From Tannerella sp. (lineage in GTDB: Bacteria > Bacteroidota > Bacteroidia > Bacteroidales > Tannerellaceae), in NCBI GenBank assembly GCA_031290635.1, contig JAITNE010000037.1:1-7952 (forward strand): a stretch of 7,952 bases of DNA, read 5' to 3'. Below are positions 1 through 6,000 of this stretch, piece after piece (position 1 is the stretch's first letter; every line of letters begins with the position of its first letter). A model generated the notes under the pieces. That model made no database searches, was not told the DNA's origin, and was given only the letters and a program-made list of their open reading frames with translations. The translations under genes were made by a program, and so were the position numbers.

Positions 1-227
1 TGAAAGCATTTGACGGCTGAAACCGCAAGTACGCATTCAGTCTCGCAACGACCACATTGAGCGCATTTCTGCGGATCAATCTGCCAATAGGTTTCATCTT
101 CCTCAGAACGGGTTATTAACCTGCCGGTAAGCGCTAACAAACCGCCTCCCGCCACCGTTGTACCTGCAATCTTGAGGAATTTCCTCCTTGCTATCGGACT
201 GTTCTTATTATCTTCTTTTCCAAACAT
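1..227 (-). CDS. Tat-exported 4Fe-4S ferredoxin-type protein (3' end outside the window)
   Basis: The first 75 residues are present, read leftwards from an ATG at 227-225; the gene leaves the window at base 1. Residues 13-20 (ARRKFLKI) match the twin-arginine motif (S/T)RRxFLK closely and are followed by a Gly/Ala/Leu-rich segment at about 21-37, so export of a folded, cofactor-loaded protein by Tat is likely. Cysteines 55, 58, 61 and 65 form the CxxCxxCxxxC pattern of a 4Fe-4S ferredoxin, with a further cysteine at 74. The expected role is electron transfer outside the cytoplasm. It lies 134 bases downstream of the NHL-propeller gene on the same strand and may be cotranscribed with it. Further clusters or a fused domain may follow outside the window, so the full family and partner cannot be named. 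The cluster and signal are seen directly; the redox role is family knowledge. Confidence 0.85.
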   Translation of the reverse strand, partial: MFGKEDNKNSPIARRKFLKIAGTTVAGGGLLALTGRLITRSEEDETYWQIDPQKCAQCGRCETECVLAVSAVKCF

Positions 228-239
228 CTTTCTTAATTT

Positions 240-285
240 TTTTTGGCAGACGTGGCACGCCCCGTCTCTACATCTTTTTGGCAGA
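240..285. repeat. Imperfect palindrome framed by 11-bp direct repeats
   Basis: TTTTTGGCAGA occurs at 240-250 and again at 275-285. Between and overlapping them, AGACGTGG (248-255) and CCCCGTCT (260-267) form an 8-bp stem with one mismatch (T253/C262) and a 4-base loop, CACG. It lies in the spacer between the two minus-strand genes. No T-run follows the stem closely on the minus strand, where an A-run (complement of 237-244) comes next, so it is not a normal intrinsic terminator for the propeller gene. It could be a dispersed REP-like element or an mRNA-processing hairpin; that is inference. Confidence 0.5.
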
Positions 286-302
286 GGCAATCCCAGCCCC
301 TA

Positions 303-379
303 TTTCTAATTTCTAACTCCTAACTTCTAATTTCTAACTTCTAACTTCTAATTTCTACTTTCTAACTCCTACTTTCTCT
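303..379. repeat. Heptanucleotide tandem repeat, consensus YTYCTAA, about 11 units
   Basis: Units run without gaps from 303: TTTCTAA, TTTCTAA, CTCCTAA, CTTCTAA, TTTCTAA, CTTCTAA, CTTCTAA, TTTCTAC, TTTCTAA, CTCCTAC, and a degenerate TTTCTCT at 373-379. Read on the minus strand the unit is TTAGRAR. The right end overlaps the propeller gene, whose last codons and TAG stop (364-362) are made of repeat sequence. Because the unit is 7 bases and contains TAG, a coding frame that enters the array meets a stop within about three units whichever frame it is in. Variation is concentrated at unit positions 1 and 3. Confidence 0.9.
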
Positions 380-1381
380 CAAAGCGCACCTGCTTACTCC
401 ACAAACCGAGCACGCTGTTTTAGCGATTGGTGATGTATCATACTTATATATAGATATTTTATTCTGTCCGGCGACTAACATTTTGTCGCCGTCAACTTTC
501 ACCTCATACGCTCGATGACCGCCGCCAAGAGTGTGATTATCAATCAGTACGCTACGAAATTCGCCATCGCGTCCGTAGCATGAGATACGAGGCAAGCCTT
601 TTTCGGAAGTGATGATTTCGCCTGTCGAAGTCTTTGTCAAATGCACCGGATTGCAGCAGCCGCAGAACCGTCCGCCCTGCATCCCGGCCTTGCCGAAAGA
701 ACCGAGATATTCTCCGTCAAGAGTGTAACTTTCAATGAGATGACGGCCTGAATTTGAGCAGTATATCACCCCGTCGATGCACGTGATTCCAAAGGTGTAA
801 CTCGGTATGACGAATTTGTTCGGACTGTTGATGAATTTCACAAACTGCCCTTCATTAGTGTATTTGCAGATATTTTTGTTCGCCGCATCAGTAACGAAAA
901 CGCCCCCTTCTGTTACCGTGAACGAGCAATAATCAGAGTTGTCGCTGCATGACGTCCACTCGCGCACCAAGTCGCCTGCTTCATCGTAAACCTCTATGCG
1001 CGTGGGAAATAACAGATAAATAAGATTGGCGTCTGTGGATATGTAGCGTAGATTGCTACCTACGGCAAAGTTGTTAGTCAAAACGCCGTTGCGGTCATAG
1101 ATAGATACGCTGTTAGCCGTCGCCACTACAAGTCGTTCTCCAAAGAGTTCGAAGGCATCGATTGTGTCGTGCACCTTGAACGAAGACACTAATTTATAGG
1201 GAGATACATACTCTTTGTTTGCCGTCAGCGAGTTCTCGGCGCTTGCGGGTAAGAAACCTTTCGGGATGACGAACATCCTGCGTAACAGAATCCCCGATAC
1301 GCTAAGCAAACTGCCGCCCGCCACTAACGACCCGAACAGTTGAAGAAACTTTTTTCGATTTATCTTGTCCATCTTAATCAA
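362..1381 (-). CDS. Exported NHL-type beta-propeller protein with cysteine clusters
   Basis: This 339-residue protein probably acts outside the cytoplasm. Residues 7-36 form a Tat-like signal (RKKFLQLFG, then a Gly/Ser/Leu-rich core); it has Arg-Lys rather than Arg-Arg, so Sec export is possible. The body repeats a Y-x-x-x-G-x-(F/L/V) strand pattern starting near 95, 132, 174, 219 and 269, typical of NHL or six-bladed propellers. There are twelve cysteines, including C240-x-C242-C243 and a C-terminal C324-x2-C327-x4-C332, which could bind metal or form disulfides. The start may be M1 or M4 (1372); M4 gives a tidier signal peptide. It precedes the ferredoxin-type gene, which suggests a joint redox function. 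The last few codons are encoded by the heptamer repeat. The propeller fold is a confident guess from repeats; no substrate can be assigned. Confidence 0.8.
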   Translation of the reverse strand: MIKMDKINRKKFLQLFGSLVAGGSLLSVSGILLRRMFVIPKGFLPASAENSLTANKEYVSPYKLVSSFKVHDTIDAFELFGERLVVATANSVSIYDRNGVLTNNFAVGSNLRYISTDANLIYLLFPTRIEVYDEAGDLVREWTSCSDNSDYCSFTVTEGGVFVTDAANKNICKYTNEGQFVKFINSPNKFVIPSYTFGITCIDGVIYCSNSGRHLIESYTLDGEYLGSFGKAGMQGGRFCGCCNPVHLTKTSTGEIITSEKGLPRISCYGRDGEFRSVLIDNHTLGGGHRAYEVKVDGDKMLVAGQNKISIYKYDTSPIAKTACSVCGVSRCALRESRS

Positions 1382-1413
1382 AACTTTTAAGTTCTATTCC
1401 GGAATACAGGTTG

Positions 1414-1421
1414 CAAAAGTA
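1414..1421 (-). promoter_or_regulatory. Bacteroidota -7 box for the propeller gene
   Basis: On the minus strand this reads TACTTTTG, matching TAnnTTTG. Transcription would begin near 1407, leaving a leader of about 25 bases before the ATG at 1381. No clear TTTG -33 element is found at the expected distance upstream. It diverges from the rplM promoter less than 100 bases away. The rest of 1382-1493 is A/T-rich and shows no gene. Confidence 0.55.
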
Positions 1422-1474
1422 ATATTTTTTTGCCGATTTCGCTGTTAAATGAAAAAAAAGACCGAAAAATTTTT

Positions 1475-1501
1475 TTTGTTCAAAAATAATCCGTATCTTT
1501 G
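1475..1501 (+). promoter_or_regulatory. Bacteroidota promoter of the rplM-rpsI-rpsB-tsf operon
   Basis: TTTG at 1475-1478 (-33 element) and TATCTTTG at 1494-1501 (-7 element) are separated by 15 bases. Together they fit the primary sigma factor consensus of the phylum. Initiation is expected near 1508, about 96 bases ahead of the rplM start. Confidence 0.8.
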
Positions 1502-1507
1502 CGAGCC

Positions 1508-1603
1508 GTTTTGAAGAGATTTTTCATCAACATGCCCGTTATGAGAAGCCCTAAGAAATGACGTAAATAATTAATAATTAACTAACTAAAAAACAAATAA
1601 GCA
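1508..1603 (+). promoter_or_regulatory. rplM 5' leader with hairpin, candidate ribosomal-protein autoregulatory leader
   Basis: The predicted leader is long for a gene without a Shine-Dalgarno site. TTTTCAT (1521-1527) pairs with ATGAGAA (1541-1547) with one wobble pair. AAC (1529-1531) with GTT (1538-1540) extends the helix past a bulged C1528, leaving a loop of ATGCCC. The rest, 1560-1603, is A/T-rich and unstructured, as expected around a Bacteroidota start. From memory, L13-type leaders have been proposed in Bacteroidia; I cannot confirm here that this one matches that model. Binding by L13 is inference. Confidence 0.45.
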
Positions 1604-2059
1604 GTGGATACTTTAAGTTACAAGACCATTTCGGCTAACAAAGCAACTGTAGAAAAAGAGTGGGTCGTGGTTGACGCCACCGAACAGCATCTCGGACGCA
1701 TGAGTTCGAAAGTAGCGAAACTGTTGCGCGGCAAATACAAGCCCAGCTTCACTCCGCACGTTGATTGTGGTGATAATGTGATAATTATCAACGCCGAAAA
1801 AGCCGTTTTAACGGGACAAAAGTGGAACGACCGTATATATCACACGTATTCGGGATACCCCGGAGGACAGCGAGATGTTACGCCGGCACAGTTGCAAGCG
1901 AAAGGCGAAGACCGCCTGTTTCGCAAGGTAGTGAAGGGCATGTTGCCCAAAAACAAGTTGGGAGCCAAGTTGCTTGGCAACCTCCATGTCTATGCAGGCA
2001 GCGAGCACAAGCACGAGGCACAGCAACCTAAAACATTAGATATCAATTCACTTAAATAA
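1604..2059 (+). CDS. rplM: 50S ribosomal protein L13 (uL13), GTG start
   Basis: L13 is an early-assembling protein of the large ribosomal subunit that binds 23S rRNA. The 151-residue product is slightly longer than the roughly 142 of E. coli, mostly through the N-terminal extension. Family hallmarks are DATEQHLGR (24-32), the [16 protein letters not shown] segment (42-57), YSGYPGG (82-88), KGMLPKN (111-117) and [13 protein letters not shown] (128-140). The start is GTG: an in-frame TAA at 1598-1600 leaves only one codon upstream, and the next in-frame ATG is residue 33, inside the conserved core. It is the first gene of the operon, five bases ahead of rpsI, so translational coupling is likely. 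Identity is certain; the start choice is well supported. Confidence 0.98.
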   Translation: MDTLSYKTISANKATVEKEWVVVDATEQHLGRMSSKVAKLLRGKYKPSFTPHVDCGDNVIIINAEKAVLTGQKWNDRIYHTYSGYPGGQRDVTPAQLQAKGEDRLFRKVVKGMLPKNKLGAKLLGNLHVYAGSEHKHEAQQPKTLDINSLK

Positions 2060-2064
2060 TCATT

Positions 2065-2451
2065 ATGGAAGTTGTAAATGCAGTTGGACGACGTAAAGCA
2101 GCAGTAGCTCGCGTTTACGTCAAAGAAGGTAGCGGCAAGATTATCATTAACGATCGCGATCTGGAGAACTATTTCCCCTCTTCAATCCTTCAATATGTCG
2201 TCAAGCAGCCGCTGACCACATTGAACGTGGCAGAGCAGTATGACGTCAAGATCAATCTTGACGGCGGAGGCTTCAAAGGCCAGGCTGAGGCAGCGCGTCT
2301 CGGTATTACCCGCGCCTTGATTGAGATCAACCCCGAATCGAAACCGGCGTTGAAAGCAGAAGGATTCGTAACCCGCGACCCGCGCGCTGTTGAGCGCAAA
2401 AAGCCGGGCAGACCTAAGGCACGTAAGAGATTCCAGTTCAGTAAACGTTAA
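2065..2451 (+). CDS. rpsI: 30S ribosomal protein S9 (uS9)
   Basis: S9 sits in the head of the small subunit, and its C-terminal tail reaches the P-site tRNA. The 128 residues match the usual length. Visible hallmarks are the N-terminal [12 protein letters not shown] (8-19), [19 protein letters not shown] (67-85), the [18 protein letters not shown] stretch (104-121), and the terminal SKR whose last arginine is known to contact tRNA in this family. It follows rplM after five bases, the conserved rplM-rpsI pairing of bacteria. A 139-base spacer with a strong hairpin separates it from rpsB. Confidence 0.98.
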   Translation: MEVVNAVGRRKAAVARVYVKEGSGKIIINDRDLENYFPSSILQYVVKQPLTTLNVAEQYDVKINLDGGGFKGQAEAARLGITRALIEINPESKPALKAEGFVTRDPRAVERKKPGRPKARKRFQFSKR

Positions 2452-2490
2452 TCTCGCACTTGCCCTCCTGAGTTTAGTATCTAAATCAAT

Positions 2491-2530
2491 GGGATTTTTC
2501 CTGCATGACACGAATGCAGGGAAACTACCC
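2491..2530 (+). promoter_or_regulatory. Strong hairpin in the rpsI-rpsB spacer (candidate rpsB regulatory structure)
   Basis: TTTTCCTGCAT (2496-2506) pairs with ATGCAGGGAAA (2514-2524) over 11 bp with one wobble pair and a 7-base loop, GACACGA. After a small internal loop, GGG (2491-2493) pairs with CCC (2528-2530). A weaker hairpin, TTTAG/CTAAA with loop TAT, precedes it at 2473-2485. No T-run follows the main stem, so it is not a standard terminator. It lies 60 bases ahead of rpsB, after which the leader is A-rich and open. No TAnnTTTG box is visible in the spacer. It may be an S2-binding leader, an attenuator or a processing site; the role is inferred. Confidence 0.6.
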
Positions 2531-2590
2531 GCTGATTGGTGGTTCACAAATTCACAAGAAAGAAAGTAAACAAATTAAATTAACAAACAA

Positions 2591-3427
2591 ATGTCAAGAG
2601 TAAGCTTTGATCAATTATTGGAAGCAGGTTCTCACTTCGGCCATCTGAAGAGCAAGTGGAATCCTGCAATGGCTCCCTACATTTTTATGGAGCGCAGTGG
2701 TATTCATATCATTGACCTGTACAAGACGGCCGCTAAAATCGACGATGCAGCCGAGGCGATGAAGAACATCGTCAAAATGGGACGCAAAATCCTGTTCGTC
2801 GCTACCAAAAAACAAGCCAAACAAATAGTCGCAGATTTGGCTCTGTCAGTCAACATGCCGTATGTTATCGAGCGTTGGCCGGGTGGCATGTTAACCAATT
2901 TTCCCACTATCCGCAAGGCAGTGAAGAAAATGTCAACCATCGACAAGATGGCTACCGACGGCACTTACGACAATCTCTCGAAGCGTGAGAAGTTGCAAAT
3001 CACTCGTCAGCGTGCCAAGCTCGAAAAGAACCTCGGTTCGATAGCCGATCTCAATCGTTTGCCCGCAGCCCTTTTCATTGTCGATGTGTTGAAAGAGCAT
3101 ATCGCCGTGCGCGAGGCTAATCGTCTGGGCATCCCCGTTTTCGGCATGGTTGATACCAATTCCGACCCTACGAACATCGATTTCGTAATTCCCGCTAACG
3201 ATGATGCAACCAAGTCGGTCGAGCTGATACTCGGCGCACTCTGCGCCGCTATTCAGGAAGGCCTGCAAGAAGCTAAGTTTGAACGCGACAACAAGGACGA
3301 CAGCGAGGAAGAAGTTGTAGCGCCCAGACGCGAACGCAAAACCCGTGCCCGGAGAAAGGATGCGGCCGGCGAGGCAGAAGCGACTGCAACACCCGCAACC
3401 GCTGAAGCGCCTGTGGCAGAAGTATAA
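2591..3427 (+). CDS. rpsB: 30S ribosomal protein S2 (uS2) with low-complexity C-terminal tail
   Basis: S2 is a late-assembling protein at the head-body junction of the 30S subunit that helps recruit S1 in many bacteria. Family marks are LLEAGSHFGH (9-18), RWPGGMLTNF (95-104), and the PAALFIVD (158-165) and IPVFGMVDTNSDP (181-193) segments. The core ends near residue 233. A tail then follows: an acidic run (DDSEEE, 236-241), a basic run (RRERKTRARRKD, 246-257), and an Ala/Thr/Pro/Glu-rich end (258-278). Extended tails occur in S2 of Bacteroidales, so this is probably native rather than an error. It lies 22 bases ahead of tsf, the near-universal rpsB-tsf pair. The ATG is preceded by an A-rich leader with no Shine-Dalgarno sequence. 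Confidence 0.98.
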   Translation: MSRVSFDQLLEAGSHFGHLKSKWNPAMAPYIFMERSGIHIIDLYKTAAKIDDAAEAMKNIVKMGRKILFVATKKQAKQIVADLALSVNMPYVIERWPGGMLTNFPTIRKAVKKMSTIDKMATDGTYDNLSKREKLQITRQRAKLEKNLGSIADLNRLPAALFIVDVLKEHIAVREANRLGIPVFGMVDTNSDPTNIDFVIPANDDATKSVELILGALCAAIQEGLQEAKFERDNKDDSEEEVVAPRRERKTRARRKDAAGEAEATATPATAEAPVAEV

Positions 3428-3449
3428 ACAATCAAATTTTTAAATTATT

Positions 3450-4274
3450 ATGGCAGTAACATTAGCAGATATAACCCACTTGCGCAAGATGAGCGGAGCG
3501 GGAATGATGGATTGCAAAAATGCCCTCGAAGAAGCAGGCAGCGATTTCGAGAAAGCAATGGAGATAATCCGCAAAAAAGGTCAGGCAGTAGCAGCAAAGC
3601 GCTCCGACCGCGAAGCATCCGAAGGATGCGTATTGGCTACCGAAAACGGCGAGTTTGCCGCTATCGTAGCCGCCAAGTGTGAAACGGATTTCGTAGCTAA
3701 GAACGGTGATTTCATAGCAATGACGCAGAAAATCCTCGACGCAGCTATCGCGAATAAACCCGCCGACAAGGAAGCGCTCGCTTCATTGCTTGTCGATGGC
3801 GGACGCACGGTAGCTGAGATTATCACCGACCGCATAGGCGTTACCGGCGAAAAGATGGAACTCGGTTTCTATGAGTTCGTTACCGGCGCTGCAACTATCT
3901 CTTACATCCATCCGGGCAACAAACTTGCTACTATCGTCGCTTTCAACAAGCCCTTGGAACGTCAGGTAGCCCGCGACGTAGCAATGCAGGTAGCAGCAAT
4001 GAATCCTATTGCAGTGCTTCCTTCCGAAGTATCGCAAAGCGTTATCGATACCGAAAAGGAGATCGCTCGCGACAAGGCTCGCCAAGCCGGCAAGCCCGAA
4101 AATATCCTCGACCGTATAGCCGAGGGCGCGATACAAAAGTACTACAAGGATAACACTCTCTTGCAGCAAGAATTTGTCAAGGACGCAAAACTGACAATTG
4201 AACAGTATCTTAAACAACAAGATAAAGAATTGACCGTAACCGCTTTCAAGCGCGTTACTCTCAATGTTGATTGA
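3450..4274 (+). CDS. tsf: Translation elongation factor Ts
   Basis: EF-Ts is the cytoplasmic nucleotide exchange factor that releases GDP from EF-Tu. The N-terminal UBA-like domain carries the signature LRKMSGAGMMDCKNAL (11-26), and TDFVAKN at 79-85 is the conserved segment that contacts EF-Tu. The core domain continues to the end and the total is 274 residues, close to the usual bacterial length. It is the last gene of the ribosomal-protein operon and is followed within 20 bases by an intrinsic terminator. Its start follows an A/T-rich 22-base spacer after rpsB. Confidence 0.98.
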   Translation: MAVTLADITHLRKMSGAGMMDCKNALEEAGSDFEKAMEIIRKKGQAVAAKRSDREASEGCVLATENGEFAAIVAAKCETDFVAKNGDFIAMTQKILDAAIANKPADKEALASLLVDGGRTVAEIITDRIGVTGEKMELGFYEFVTGAATISYIHPGNKLATIVAFNKPLERQVARDVAMQVAAMNPIAVLPSEVSQSVIDTEKEIARDKARQAGKPENILDRIAEGAIQKYYKDNTLLQQEFVKDAKLTIEQYLKQQDKELTVTAFKRVTLNVD

Positions 4275-4290
4275 TTTATTCTTTTTTTTG

Positions 4291-4344
4291 TAGCGGGTCG
4301 TCTTCGATGTTATTATCGGGCGACTCGCTATTTGTTCTTATTTA
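4291..4344 (+). terminator. Intrinsic terminator after tsf
   Basis: TAGCGGGTCGTC (4291-4302) pairs with GGCGACTCGCTA (4319-4330) over 12 bp with two wobble pairs. After a TT bulge, CGAT/ATCG (4305-4308 with 4315-4318) extends the stem to a GTTATT loop. A T-rich tract (4331-4344) follows directly. It closes the translation operon. No TAnnTTTG box is visible between it and the next gene at 4362, so that gene may use a weak promoter or read-through. Confidence 0.85.
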
Positions 4345-4361
4345 TATTAATATCATAAATT

Positions 4362-5273
4362 ATGAAAAAGTTATTTCTATTTTTATCATTTGCCCTCGTT
4401 GCATTGCTGATTAATGCACAGGACTTGACCATCGGCTCATACAATATCCGCAATGCCAACGACGGTGATCGTAAGGCAGGCAACGGCTGGGAACGACGCG
4501 GCCCAATCCTCGCACAACAGATATTGTTTAACGACTACGACATTATCGGTACGCAGGAAGTGCTGCATGTACAATTAGAATCGCTGCTCGAACAACTGCC
4601 GCAGTATGCCTATATCGGCGTAGGACGCGACGACGGCATAACGAAAGGGGAATATGTACCTGTATTCTACAAAAAAGAACGTTTCAAACTGCTTGATTCG
4701 GGTAATTTCTGGCTCTCAACCGAGACCGATCATCCCAATAAAGGCTGGGACGCAGCTTTGCCGCGTATCTGCACCTGGGCGCATCTCAAAGACCTGAAAA
4801 AGAAGCATAAAATATGGGTTTTTAATATCCATTTCGACCATATAGGCGTCGAAGCACGCAAGAACAGCGCTATACTTATTCTACAGAAAATCAAGGAGAT
4901 GTGCGGTACAGACGCCGTTATACTGACAGGCGATTTCAATGTAGATCAGTCGAACGAGAGTTACCTTTTGCTTGCCAATTCGGGCGTCCTTTTCGATTCA
5001 TTCGAGAAAGCACAAGTACGCTTTGCCAATCAAGGCACGTTTAACTCTTTCCGTAGCGACCTGCTGACTAACAGCCGTATAGATCATATCTTCGTATCCA
5101 AGCAGTTGAAAGTTGACCGTTACGGCATCCTGACAGACTCCTATCATACGCCTAAAGACGAGGCCGCTCTGCACTCCGGCGATTCTCCGCGTGAAATATT
5201 TCATACTCCCGCCGATATTCGCATGATATCCGACCACTTCCCCCTTAAAATCACACTCTACTACAACAAATGA
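4362..5273 (+). CDS. Secreted endonuclease/exonuclease/phosphatase (EEP) family hydrolase
   Basis: This is a metal-dependent phosphoesterase of the DNase I / exonuclease III / inositol-phosphatase fold. A Sec signal peptide is clear (MKK, hydrophobic core to about residue 18, cleavage probably after A19), so it acts in the periplasm or outside. All expected motifs are present: SYNIR (N28), TQE (E66, metal ligand), NIHFDH (155-160), GDFN (D191, N193), RIDHIF (D241) and SDHFP (D291, H292). The 303-residue length is normal for the secreted Bacteroidota branch. Substrate is not predictable: nucleic acids, phosphorylated sugars or lipid head groups are all used in this superfamily. Its TGA overlaps the ATG of the downstream lipoprotein gene (ATGA), so the two are translationally coupled. 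Catalytic competence is inferred from intact motifs. Confidence 0.92.
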   Translation: MKKLFLFLSFALVALLINAQDLTIGSYNIRNANDGDRKAGNGWERRGPILAQQILFNDYDIIGTQEVLHVQLESLLEQLPQYAYIGVGRDDGITKGEYVPVFYKKERFKLLDSGNFWLSTETDHPNKGWDAALPRICTWAHLKDLKKKHKIWVFNIHFDHIGVEARKNSAILILQKIKEMCGTDAVILTGDFNVDQSNESYLLLANSGVLFDSFEKAQVRFANQGTFNSFRSDLLTNSRIDHIFVSKQLKVDRYGILTDSYHTPKDEAALHSGDSPREIFHTPADIRMISDHFPLKITLYYNK

Positions 5274-5902
5274 GCCGCTATATTAGTTTGATTTTAGGAT
5301 TATTTCTGGGAGGATGCAGTATGGGCGACAATGATTTCGCGAAGAGCGTTCGCGTGGCTGTAGAGCAGCAAATCAAGTCGTGCCCGGCGACGCAGCTGCA
5401 AGACCTGTATAAGAACTTTATGCAGGACAGATTCGGTCCGGAACATCTTATTAGCGATAGAGACGCAGCTAACCGCTATCTACAGTCGGAGTTGTCGGAG
5501 TTGGATTCTTCTTCCGAGACCGAAAGCGCGGAAGTAGTTGAGCTTATCGGATGGGAGGGTAATTACATGAGAGTCAATCTATCCGTCGTCAAAAAAAATC
5601 TTGTCTCGCAGGATGTTTATCTGGATGCTTTCATACGCAGCGCTTCGAGCGCTAAAGCCCCCTCGCAGGAAGAATGGCAAAAGGAATGGACTGCTATTGA
5701 AGCTATTATCCGCTCGATGAATCTTTCGTTGCCCGACTATGAACAAGACAAGCAAAAGATTGACGAGATGCTCAAAAGCGGACGCTTCGCCGTGCATCAC
5801 AGCGAGCGCTTCAATAAAGCCTGTCACCCGCATTATCGCATTATCAGCAAAGAAATTTATCAGCAAGAAATAGCGCCCTTGTCAGGTTTATCATCTAAGT
5901 GA
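5270..5902 (+). CDS. Lipoprotein of unknown function, coupled to the EEP hydrolase
   Basis: The 210-residue product starts with a lipoprotein signal: hydrophobic residues 5-13 and the lipobox LGGC with the acylated cysteine at C16. The mature part is soluble and mostly helical in appearance. Distinctive patches are LYKNFMQDRFGPEHL (46-60), GWEGNYMRVNLSV (94-106), EEWQKEWTAI (134-143) and a C-terminal histidine-rich stretch, HHSERFNKACHPHYRI (176-191). I recall similar uncharacterised proteins in Bacteroides but cannot name a family. The conserved-looking His, Glu and Arg residues could form an active or binding site, which is speculation. It begins inside the last codons of the hydrolase gene (ATGA overlap), so the two products probably share a pathway at the cell envelope. 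Acidic residues after the cysteine (D20, D22) leave surface exposure possible but unproven. Confidence 0.85.
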   Translation: MSRYISLILGLFLGGCSMGDNDFAKSVRVAVEQQIKSCPATQLQDLYKNFMQDRFGPEHLISDRDAANRYLQSELSELDSSSETESAEVVELIGWEGNYMRVNLSVVKKNLVSQDVYLDAFIRSASSAKAPSQEEWQKEWTAIEAIIRSMNLSLPDYEQDKQKIDEMLKSGRFAVHHSERFNKACHPHYRIISKEIYQQEIAPLSGLSSK

Positions 5903-5956
5903 TGCGTATTGTTCAAAATTTTTTCGGACAAAAGATGATAATTAAATAAAAATCCG

Positions 5957-5964
5957 TATCTTTG
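5957..5964 (+). promoter_or_regulatory. Bacteroidota -7 box for the NfeD/flotillin operon
   Basis: TATCTTTG matches TAnnTTTG. Initiation is expected near 5971, about 30 bases before the ATG at 6001. The 14 bases at 5951-5964 are identical to those at 1488-1501 in the rplM promoter. No convincing TTTG lies at the -33 position. The stretch 5903-5950 is A/T-rich with only a weak possible stem (TTGTTC 5909-5914 with GGACAA 5925-5930) and no clear terminator for the preceding gene. Confidence 0.7.
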
Positions 5965-6000
5965 GGCGTTTTAAAATAAGTTTTTATAAAAATATATGAT

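Noticed and set aside
1808..2031. Open frames inside rplM on both strands (about 70 residues each)
   Set aside because: They lie wholly within a certain ribosomal protein gene, have no promoter or start context of their own, and their translations resemble no protein.
2491..2530. Terminator for rplM-rpsI
   Set aside because: The stem is good but no T-run follows it, and rpsB has no visible promoter of its own in the spacer.
2182..2547. Minus-strand frame of 121 codons across rpsI and the rpsI-rpsB spacer
   Set aside because: It is antisense to a certain gene and runs through the spacer hairpin; composition is that of a shadow frame.
3783..4220. Minus-strand frame of 145 codons opposite tsf
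   Set aside because: Long but antisense to EF-Ts, with no promoter and no recognisable domain; cysteine-rich and low-complexity translation is typical of reversed coding sequence.
4331..4361. Promoter for the EEP hydrolase gene
   Set aside because: TTTG is present at 4331-4334, but no TAnnTTTG box follows at a suitable distance; the TTTG is part of the terminator tract.
5909..5930. Terminator after the lipoprotein gene
   Set aside because: Only six pairs including a wobble, an 11-base loop and no T-run after the stem.
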